A stretch of DNA of 64,000 bases from Planctomycetaceae bacterium (GTDB lineage: Bacteria; Planctomycetota; Planctomycetia; Planctomycetales; Planctomycetaceae). The stretch spans positions 1 through 64,000 of the forward strand of contig CANJQC010000007.1 in NCBI GenBank assembly GCA_947476295.1, read 5' to 3'. A program made the translations under genes and the position numbers. The notes under the pieces are model-generated. The model saw nothing but the letters and a program-made list of their open reading frames with translations, did not search any database and was not told where the DNA came from. Below are positions 17,156 through 25,800 of this stretch, in pieces; position 1 is the stretch's first letter, and every line of letters starts with the position of its first letter.

Positions 17156-18400
17156 ATGAATTCTCGATTCAAACGGCTGCTATATTTGATCTGCGGACTG
17201 ACCGACTTCTCTGCCTTCATTGTGATCTTTGCGGTGTCTCGTGGCCTAGCCGAGGGGATGGCTGCGTCGTGGTATCTCGGAGTTGTCGGGGCCGGCCTCT
17301 CGTTCAGCGCAGGAGTCGGCAGTATCCTTGGTGGCTGGCTGTCGCACCGTTTTGATGGCCGAATCGTGTTTGTTTCCGGGGCGATGATGATCAGCGCAAG
17401 CATTGCTGCGTGCATGCTGGGCGATCCGACACAAATCCGGTTCCTGCCAGGTTATTGGCTGCTGGGGACTGGGCTGGGGTTTCTTTATCCACCGTTGATG
17501 GGCTGGCTGAATCAGGGTGTCGATGCGCATGCCAACCGCCACGGAGTCAGCCGTACGCTGATCCTGTTCTGCGTGGCCTGGAATATTGGCATGATGTGCG
17601 GCCAGCTGACAGCCGGAACGTTGTTTTCATTTGGCGTGACCTGGACTTATGGGGCGTCGTTTGCCGTTTCGATCATTAATCTGGTTTTAGTGTTCTCTGC
17701 TGTTCGTCGAGTCGTCCCGCTTTCTGTCATGTCCGCCGAAAGGACGCCAGAGGAACACGAAGCAGTAGAACTGGCGGTTGCTTTCAAGCGGTTAAGCTGG
17801 ATCGCCAATCTGGGAGGAATGTTTGGCGGCAGCATGGTCATTCACCTGCTGCCGGATCTGGCCGTGGCCATTGGCGTGCCGGCAAAAAATCATGGGATGC
17901 TGTTGGCGAGCTGGCGCGCGGTGATCATTGCGACGTATCTGATCATGCACTACATCAAATTCTGGCATTATCGGCTCAGTACGTCGCTGGCCTCCCAGAC
18001 TCTGGCCGCCATCGGACTGGTCGTGATCGCGCAGGCGGAATCTGCGGGCATGCTCCTGCTCGGACTGACTCTGCTGGGACAACTCGTTGGTTACAATTAT
18101 TTCTCCGGTTTGTTTTACAGCACTGCCGGCAGTTCACACGAACGACGCGCGTTGGCAGCCGGAATCCATGAGGCCACGCTGGCGACTGGAATGGCGGTCG
18201 GCACGATTGTTGGTGGTGTACTCGGTTCTTTGTTCGATCCACACATGCCATACCTGCTGGCAGCGGTAGTCCTGATGCTGATGGTCGCGATCCAGTCGCT
18301 CGCCTGGATGCGCTGGGTGCCGCCGCTCCACATGAAGAGACCGGCAAGCACTATCGAATCTCGACCTCTGGTTTGCGAATCCGATTCCACCGTACCATGA
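17156..18400 (+). CDS. MFS transporter
   Basis: An integral membrane protein of about 414 aa with twelve predicted transmembrane segments. ATG 17156 is chosen because GAAGAA lies about eight bases upstream; GTG 17141 would add five residues. The N-terminal half has the short MFS loop GGWLSHRFDGRIVFVSG between segments 2 and 3. The second half repeats the fold and ends with LAWMRWVPP. No gene nearby fixes the substrate. Family membership is secure, substrate unknown. Confidence 0.9.
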   Translation: MNSRFKRLLYLICGLTDFSAFIVIFAVSRGLAEGMAASWYLGVVGAGLSFSAGVGSILGGWLSHRFDGRIVFVSGAMMISASIAACMLGDPTQIRFLPGYWLLGTGLGFLYPPLMGWLNQGVDAHANRHGVSRTLILFCVAWNIGMMCGQLTAGTLFSFGVTWTYGASFAVSIINLVLVFSAVRRVVPLSVMSAERTPEEHEAVELAVAFKRLSWIANLGGMFGGSMVIHLLPDLAVAIGVPAKNHGMLLASWRAVIIATYLIMHYIKFWHYRLSTSLASQTLAAIGLVVIAQAESAGMLLLGLTLLGQLVGYNYFSGLFYSTAGSSHERRALAAGIHEATLATGMAVGTIVGGVLGSLFDPHMPYLLAAVVLMLMVAIQSLAWMRWVPPLHMKRPASTIESRPLVCESDSTVP

Positions 18401-18428
18401 TGGACGGTCACAACAAACAGCCAAATAA

Positions 18429-21152
18429 GTGAACTTCATGTCTTTCCTGCTTTGTCGTTTCGGGCTCGTCGTATGTACTCTGTTTTTGATCAGAACATGC
18501 CTGCTGGCCGATGATGCAGCGGTTGATCCTAGCCGCTTTGAAATCACGGAACTTGCCGCTGGTCTGATTCAACCAATGGAACTGTCTGTCGCTCCCGATG
18601 GAACGGTGTTCTTTATCGAGTTGAACGGAAAGCTGAGGGCCTTCAACCCGATTATGCGTCAGGTTGTTCCGGTCGGTGAAATCAAGATCACGACCGAACA
18701 GGAAAATGGACTCATCGGCCTGGCACTGGATCCGAATTTTTCCGACACGCACTGGATCTATCTTCAGTATTCTCCGCCGGATTTTCCCGGCCAGCATATC
18801 AGCCGATTTACGCTCACCGACGGTATGCTCGACCCCGCTTCGGAAACAATCCTGCTGAAGTATGAAGAACAGCGTAAAGAATGCTGTCATCATGCGGGTT
18901 CATTGCACTTCGGACCGCGCGGCGAACTGTTTATCGCGTCTGGCGACAATACGCATCCGCATGGAGACTCTCAGGGCTACGCACCGCTTGATGAACGCCT
19001 CGACAAAGCCCCTTGGGATGCCCAGAAGTCGGCTGCTAACACTCATAGTTACAACGGAAAAATTCTGCGAATTCGCCCGACGGCGGATGGCAGTTACGAG
19101 ATCCCTGAGGGCAATCTCTTTCCACGCGATGGTTCCAAAGGTCGGCCCGAGATTTATGCGATGGGATGCCGCAACCCATGGCGAATGACGGTCGATCAGA
19201 AAACGGGATTTGTGTACTGGGGCGAAGTCGGCCCCGATGCCGGAGCAGATGGCCCGCGCGGCCCGCGCGGTTACGACGAGATCAATCAGGCTCGTTCCGC
19301 AGGCAACTTTGGCTGGCCCTATTTTATTGCCAACAATCGTCCGTACGCCGACGTCGATTTTGCAACGGGCGAAGTTGGTTCCACCTTCGATCTGAAAGCT
19401 CCGATCAATGAATCACCAAACAATACCGGCGAAAAAACTCTGCCGCTGCCCACATCCGCGTTCCTCTATTATCCTTACGGTGAGTCGGCTGAATTCCCTG
19501 AACTTGGCACCGGTGGTCGCACAGCCTGTGCGGGTCCGGTGTACCACTTTTCTGATGCCTCGAATTCCAGCGTCCGGTTTCCGGCAGAATTTGATCGCTC
19601 ATTGTTTATATACGAATGGACGCGGAACTGGATTAAGGTCGTCCATCTGGATGAGAACAACGACGTGAGCCGGATTGAACCGTTTATGCCGCATCAGAAA
19701 TTTATCCGGCCAATCGACATGACCTTCGGCCCGGATGGCGCTTTGTATGTCATGGAATACGGCGAAACATGGGGAGTCAATTCCGATGCACGACTGCTTC
19801 GCATCGACTATGTTCGGGGCAACCGAACTCCAGTGGTGGTCGCGTCTGTTGAAAACAATATCGGCAGGGAACCGCTCACGCTTTCTGTGTCCAGCGCGGG
19901 AACATTTGATAAAGATGTCGGTGACCAGCTGAAGTACGAGTGGCGCCTCATCAACACCGCCGCTCAGCAGGCGGCTCCGAAAGTTGTTTCGAATGAACCA
20001 TACGCTGAAATCACCATTGATTTACCTGGAATCTACAATATTGAACTGGTCGTCACGGATTCTCATGGTGCCACCCGAGCCGCCGCTGTGCCAGCCGTTG
20101 TCGGTAACGAACGCCCTGAAATTCGCTTTACGAAGCCAGTTACTGGAGATTTCTTTGATGCTCAGCAGCCAATTCGCTACGAACTGTTTGTGAAGGATGC
20201 TGAGGATGGCACGAACGACGACTATGAAATGGACGAGAACAACGTCCCTGCGATCGATCCGGATTCGCCAGGTCGCGTGAGTGTCAACGTGGTCTTTACA
20301 AATGGACCACTGCCGCCGACAAATGCGACTGCCACCGCAAAAGATGATGGGCCGATCGGATTGCGACGCATGAAGTCCAGTGATTGTTTTAACTGTCACG
20401 CAGTCGATCAAAAACGTGTGGGTCCGGCGTTGCTGGACGTGGCCAACAAGTACCGCGGCAAAGAAGGTGCGCTGGAAGCGTCGATCGAACGAGTCATGAA
20501 GGGCTCCACCGGTGCATGGGGCAAGATTCCTATGATTCCTCATTCTCATCACACAGCAGATGAAGTTCGCGATATGGTTCGCTGGATCTATAGCCTAGAA
20601 CCGTCCGGTCTGGTTCGTGTGTTTGGCGGTTTTGTGGCGGAGATCCCAGTCGATCCAAAAGAAGAATCGCTGGCCGGTTATTATCGTCTGGAAGCCACGT
20701 ATACCGACCGAGGCGCGGGATCAATTCCGCCATTATCAGCCTCAGCCACGCTGCTGCTGAGACAGCGGCTCGTGGAAGCGGAATCAGCGGACGAGATCAG
20801 TGGACCTCAGATACTTGGGTCCGCAAACGCAAGTGGCGGAAAATTCATTGGAGCCATCAACCATGGCCATCTGCTGCGATTCCGTGACGTCGCCATGGGC
20901 GAGATCGGAAGCGTTACGCTTCGAGTTGCCTCGGCCGGAGCAGGCGGACAGATTGAAGTACGTTTGGATGAGCCCAACGGTGAATTACTCGCCACCACCG
21001 AGATCGATGTCAACGGCCAATGGGAACAGTTCTACGACCGCCACGTCGATCTGCCGAAGACCACCGGTTGCCACGATGTCATCATTCGCTTCGTACATCC
21101 TCAACAAGCTGGCGGTCTAATGAATCTGGATTCGATTCATTTTCAACGTTAG
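18429..21152 (+). CDS. PQQ-type sugar dehydrogenase fused to PKD, cytochrome c and CBM6-like domains
   Basis: A secreted protein of 907 aa (ATG at 18438 is an alternative start). A signal peptide (about 1-27) is followed by a glucose/sorbosone dehydrogenase beta-propeller (about 35-460) with LAAGLIQPMELSVAPDG, GLIGLALDPNF, HHAGSLHFGPRGELFIASGD and GCRNPWRMTVD. A PKD-like domain lies at about 470-560. A cytochrome c segment has the haem motif CFNCH near residue 652 and a possible axial Met in KIPMIPH. A CBM6-like module ends the protein from about 775 (VEAESAD...MNLDSIHFQR). It should oxidise a sugar in the periplasm and pass electrons to the attached haem. Such fusions are typical of planctomycetes and relatives. 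Confidence 0.92.
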   Translation: MNFMSFLLCRFGLVVCTLFLIRTCLLADDAAVDPSRFEITELAAGLIQPMELSVAPDGTVFFIELNGKLRAFNPIMRQVVPVGEIKITTEQENGLIGLALDPNFSDTHWIYLQYSPPDFPGQHISRFTLTDGMLDPASETILLKYEEQRKECCHHAGSLHFGPRGELFIASGDNTHPHGDSQGYAPLDERLDKAPWDAQKSAANTHSYNGKILRIRPTADGSYEIPEGNLFPRDGSKGRPEIYAMGCRNPWRMTVDQKTGFVYWGEVGPDAGADGPRGPRGYDEINQARSAGNFGWPYFIANNRPYADVDFATGEVGSTFDLKAPINESPNNTGEKTLPLPTSAFLYYPYGESAEFPELGTGGRTACAGPVYHFSDASNSSVRFPAEFDRSLFIYEWTRNWIKVVHLDENNDVSRIEPFMPHQKFIRPIDMTFGPDGALYVMEYGETWGVNSDARLLRIDYVRGNRTPVVVASVENNIGREPLTLSVSSAGTFDKDVGDQLKYEWRLINTAAQQAAPKVVSNEPYAEITIDLPGIYNIELVVTDSHGATRAAAVPAVVGNERPEIRFTKPVTGDFFDAQQPIRYELFVKDAEDGTNDDYEMDENNVPAIDPDSPGRVSVNVVFTNGPLPPTNATATAKDDGPIGLRRMKSSDCFNCHAVDQKRVGPALLDVANKYRGKEGALEASIERVMKGSTGAWGKIPMIPHSHHTADEVRDMVRWIYSLEPSGLVRVFGGFVAEIPVDPKEESLAGYYRLEATYTDRGAGSIPPLSASATLLLRQRLVEAESADEISGPQILGSANASGGKFIGAINHGHLLRFRDVAMGEIGSVTLRVASAGAGGQIEVRLDEPNGELLATTEIDVNGQWEQFYDRHVDLPKTTGCHDVIIRFVHPQQAGGLMNLDSIHFQR

Positions 21153-21246
21153 AACTTATCTTTTGCCGAACAATAGTTCACTCTCTTCAACTACCCATTG
21201 GACATCCTCAAATGAGATTTAACACCAATTTTTTCTTGAGTGACGC

Positions 21247-21630
21247 ATGATGAGAGTTGCAATCAATGGCTTGCACCTGATACCGGGCCGACTCGGTGGC
21301 TTGGAAACCTATCTTCACAAATTGCTTCGAGACTAGGCTTCCGCCAAACGCCCCGAGCACGAGCTGGTGATTTACAGCTCTAGGAAGTATGCATCTGCGT
21401 TCGATGCCTACCGCGACTCCTTTCAGGTCATACCGCTCGATGTGAATGTAGATCAGGCAGTTGCGCGTATTTGGTTTGAACAAACGCGCCTTTCCAAATT
21501 CGCGCAAAGAGATCGTATCGATATTCTTCATTCATCTGGCTACACAGCCCCGTCGATGAAAGTTTGCCGTACTGTTATGACGGTGCATGACCTGTGCTAT
21601 CTTGAGATCCCGGATCGCTTCAGAGGTTGA
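21247..21630 (+). pseudogene. glycosyltransferase family 4 N-terminal remnant
   Basis: ATG 21247 starts MRVAINGLHLIPGRLGGLETY, the N-terminus of GT4-type glycosyltransferases. An in-frame TAG at 21334-21336 interrupts the frame, which then continues as KRPEHELVIYSSRKY... to HSSGYTAPSMK and VMTVHDLCYLEIPDRFR, matching the family's mid N-terminal domain. The similarity ends at about 21618, where a helicase fragment on the other strand begins. About 125 of an expected 370 residues remain, so the gene is dead. Confidence 0.8.
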
Positions 21631-21837
21631 ATTTTTCCGTAAGCTCGAGACTCCACTGTTTTCGAAGACTGGCTGGACAAACGACGCCGACGTTCGGCCC
21701 ACATTTGACAAAGAACCAGTCCGGCTTCAATTGTCTTTCCAAGCCCCACTTCATCAGCCAGAACGACCCGGACGACAGCGGGTTACGCAAAGCAAACAGC
21801 GATGCGTCCACTTGATGCGGATTTGAGCTTCACACAT
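21620..21837 (-). pseudogene. SNF2/RapA-type helicase fragment, frameshifted
   Basis: On the minus strand one frame reads NPHQVDASLFALRNPLS and later VVCPASLRKQWSLELTEKFNL; between them the next frame reads VVLADEVGLGKTIEAGLVL, a perfect SNF2 motif I (GLGKT). These pieces join in the order expected for an SNF2-type helicase after two frameshifts. Only about 70 residues survive. It abuts the glycosyltransferase remnant on one side and the transposase remnant on the other. Confidence 0.82.
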
Positions 21838-21909
21838 GAGTTGAATAATGCAGTGCCAACTCCGCTCCCGCGATAATGGCGAGTAAGCTCATGGGCGAAA
21901 TAGCGGGCA

Positions 21910-22174
21910 TGATACGGTGTTGTCATGAGAATGGATGGCCGATATTTTGGGGGAATCGAAACGACGTGTCACTGGAGTCTGGATGTCACTTACGGAGAAC
22001 ACGGATTGAGAACTCGCCAACGGACGATCGCTCAGAATCTTGCCTGGCTCCGACGCTTCACTTTGTCTCTGCTGAAACAACATCCCGGCAAGGACTGGCC
22101 TCGCCATGAAACGACGAATCTGTGGCTGGAATGATGACTTCCTGATGCAAGTCCTTGGTATCAAAGCTATTTAG
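21910..22174 (+). mobile_element. ISAs1-family transposase C-terminal remnant
   Basis: The frame from 21925 reads HWSLDVTYGEHGLRTRQRT...NLAWLRRFTLSLLKQHPGKD, the C-terminal signature of ISAs1-type transposases. After KD the match continues in the next frame as AMKRRICGWNDDFLMQVLG to a TAG at 22172-22174. At least one frameshift and loss of the N-terminal domain show that it is inactive. No terminal inverted repeats were found. Confidence 0.82.
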
Positions 22175-22374
22175 TGTGCGCTGGCCTTGAGTTTACAATG
22201 GGCTCGACGGCTGCGGAAATCGAGGCGGCGCTCGCGGCCTTCGCGGCAACTGAGGCCTCCAATCAGGACAAGCACATGCAGGATCACATCGAAAGTGAAG
22301 CTCCAGAGCACAAAGTGATTCTCACGAAACCGATGTATTTGGGAGTCCATGAAATCACGCAAGCCCAATACTAG
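22174..22374 (+). pseudogene. formylglycine-generating-enzyme (SUMF1) domain fragment
   Basis: The frame reads EFTMGSTAAEIEAALAAFA... and SEAPEHKVILTKPMYLGVHEITQAQY, then a stop. This is the start of the FGE-sulfatase/SUMF1 domain; the following ~200 residues, with the catalytic Cys pair, are missing. It begins at the last base of the transposase remnant stop codon, so it was probably cut by past insertions or deletions. Confidence 0.82.
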
Positions 22375-22810
22375 TTGTTTTCGCGTCGTGCTGGCGGTCG
22401 ATGCCGTTAAGCATGTCAGATCTGGCTCGCCTGCCGGAATTTCCCCGGCATCCTGAGATGAAGAATGCAGACTCTCCCCGGCATACAAGTGATTGCTCAC
22501 AGCTCTATCCTTTATCTTGGTTAGTTCGACCGTCCCGGATTCGCGACCAAGAGAGGGAAATCGCGTCGAGGAAATTGTCTGTCTTTTTCAACCAATTAGT
22601 AGAAATGTGATAACACGACCTATTTATCCTAAATAAAGTGATTGCACAGCTTTACCATCTTGTCGCTGTCGCAGCGGCGACGCTGCTGAGTCTGGTTCCC
22701 TCAATGGGGCCTTAAGAAACAAGCTGAAATCCACAATTTGAAATGGTCGCTGCAGGGCATCGGTGGCCTGTTTGATATTTTCTGAAAATCCATTCGTAAG
22801 AAAGACTTCC
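22375..22810. other. non-coding, AT-richer region before the giant surface gene
   Basis: I see no supported gene. The stretch 22590-22650 is clearly richer in A and T than its surroundings and could hold the promoter of the downstream gene. The likely ribosome binding site is AAGAAAG at 22798-22804. Confidence 0.35.
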
Positions 22811-25800
22811 ATGAATCTATTTCTCTCGGGACTTCGCAGTGTCGCAGGCCTTTCCACTCCACAACGCAGGTCAAAGGTGTTGCGATCGCGGACGGCCAGA
22901 ACCGGAGGTGAGTTCTTGGAGCCGCGTATCGTGCTTTCAGCGGTTGTCGGCAACGTGTATGACGATGCGGATGCGAGCGGCGACAAAACTGGCGGTGACA
23001 ATGAGTTGGGAGGCTGGACTGTATTTCTTGATCTGGACAACAGTGGGACCTTAAACAACAAACCGGATGGAACTCCAGAGCCCTCCGTCGAGACAGACCC
23101 GATCACCGGCGAGTATACGTTTAATGCGGTGTCACCTGGACTTTATCGTGTGTCCGAGATAGTGCAGGCTGGCTGGACTCCAACTGCACCGGCGTCGCAG
23201 TATGTCACGGTGGCTGACAGCGATAGCAAAGCCGACTTCTTCAACTTTGCGGGCGGTGACATCGTGGGCACCGTTTGGAATGATATCAACCAAGATAGAA
23301 TTCGGGATGTGGATCCGGGAACGGGTGCGTTTACTGACCCGGGACTGGCGGGCTGGACCGTGTTTCTGGACCTGAACCCTCACGGCGGTGGTGGCACCAA
23401 CGGGATCATTGATCTTGGTGAGCCTGTGACGGTGACCGATGAGTTCGGACAATATTCGTTTTCTGACCTGCCGGCTGGTAGCTACGAAGTGACAGAGATC
23501 CTGCCGGACGGCTGGGTCACAGACGTCGATACAAAACAGACGGTCGAAGTTGTTGCCTTGGGAACTGCGACGCAGGACTTTATCAACTTTTCGCTGTCAA
23601 ATGGCTCCATCCGCGGAACAGTTTGGAACGACATGAATGTGGACGGGATTCGCCAGATCGATCCGTCCACAGGTGCCTTCACGGAACCGGGGCTGGCGGA
23701 CTGGACGATCTTTCTGGATGTAACAAACTTCGGGATATTGGATCCCGGAGAGATTTTCACGTTGACGGATGCCGATGGAAACTACGGCTTCGTCAGTCTT
23801 CCCGAAGGTTCTTATGAAGTCACAGAAGTCCTGCCACCAGGCTGGAATGTGGCGCCGACGCCTGCGGATGTTCCGTGGGAGTATGGCACCAGACAGACGG
23901 TTGAAGTTTTTGCTGGAGAAAACTCGACGGCTCTGGACTTTGCCAACTTCACAATCCTGAATGGTTCGATTCGAGGCACGGTGTGGAACGATCTCAATCG
24001 AGATGGCGTGCGTAACACAAGCCTGTCCGGAGCCTTTACCGACCCGGGACTTGCGGTCTGGACAGTTTACCTGGACCTGAATCGCAACAGCGTCTTTGAC
24101 GCCGCTGAGCCCACTGCACTCACAGACGTGGACGGCAGCTATGTCTTTGCTGACCTCCAGGTCGGCGACTATGACGTCATCGAGATTCTGCCGTCTGGCT
24201 GGGAAACGGCACCCACATTCGGTGACAACCAGACCGTCACGGTGTTCTCCGGAGCGGAGTCGCTCGCAAGCGATTTCGCCAACTTCGAGTTGGCATCGGC
24301 AGTGGTTGGCTCTGTCAGCGGGATTGTGTGGAACGACTTGAACGGAAACGGATTGTTTGAAGGGACCGAGCCCGGTCTGGAGGGGTGGACACTGTTTGTC
24401 GATCTCGATTCGGACGGTGTTCTGAATGGGGCGGAACCACAGGCCACAACGGGCACGGACGGCTCCTATTCAATTCTCGGCGTTGCCCCTGGAACAATCA
24501 GCATCGTCGAAGTAGTGAAATCCGGTTGGCACGTGACAGCTCCGCTTACCGAAAAACGTTCCCTGACGCTGCGGAACGGGGAAAATGCAGCTGGGATCAA
24601 CTACGGAAATCAGCAGCTCAGGGATTCAGCGATTCGTGGAGTGGTGTTTGCGGATACGAACAAAGACGGTCTGCGCAGTGCCTCAGAACGCGGACTGGCC
24701 GGCATCACGGTTTATCTCGATCTGAATAACAACGACTCGCCGGATCCCTCTGAGCCTCAGATGAAGACTTCGGAGGATCTGTACTACACCCCAACCGTTG
24801 ATGAAGCCGGCACCTACAGCTTCACCCACCTGGGCACAGGGACTTATACCGTTCGCCAAGTGCTTCCAGCGGTCCTGAGTTCCACGCCGCCCACTCAGTT
24901 CGAACACACTGTTTCGATCATCGCCGCAGAGGATCGTGCGGGAGTCGATTTCGCCGACGTGTATCGTCCCAACGAGATTCACGGCGTTAAGTTCAATGAC
25001 GCCAACAGCGACCATGTGAAAGGTCCCGGTGAAGCTGGAATCAACGGCACAACAATCTTTATCGACCTGAACCGCAACAATTTGCTCGACGCAGGGGAAC
25101 CGACCACAGTCACTCATAATGTCGATGGCATCGATGGGGTGTATGTATTCACGGGACTGACACCGGGTGCTTATGTTGTGCGCGAGGTCGCCACTCCGGG
25201 CTATGGTCAAACCTACCCGACAACGACTGGCGGCATCCTGTTGCCTGCCGGTGTCAGCAACCCCGCGCAGGGCAATGTCAGCCCCGTTATCATCGAAAAA
25301 TCACTGGCCGCCGGAGAGAAGTACCGTACGACAGTCAGCCTGACGCTGCCCAATACCGGCGCACTCACGAATGCCGTGGACGTGTTTTTGCTGTTCGATG
25401 ACACTGGTAGCTTTGTTAACAACAGCCCGATTATTCGCGGGGCGTTCCCCACGATTATCTCGGACCTGCAATCATCGCTGCCGGGAATCGATCTTGGATT
25501 CGGCGTCGGACGGTTTGAGGAGTATGCAAACTTCGCGTACGAATATTCCACGGGACGTCCTTTTGTGCTAAATCAGCCCATCGTGGCAGCGAGCACCGCT
25601 GGCTACATGACGGCCATCGATGCAGCCCTGAATCGAACCACACCGGGTTATGGCGGAGATGGTCCGGAAACGGATATTGAAGCTCTGTATCAGCTGGTTA
25701 CAGGACTCGGTTTTGACGGGAATAACAACGGTTCTGTGATGGACAGCGGAGCGGCCGGGCTCGCTTCAACGCAGCTTTCTCCTGGGAATAGTGGCGACGT

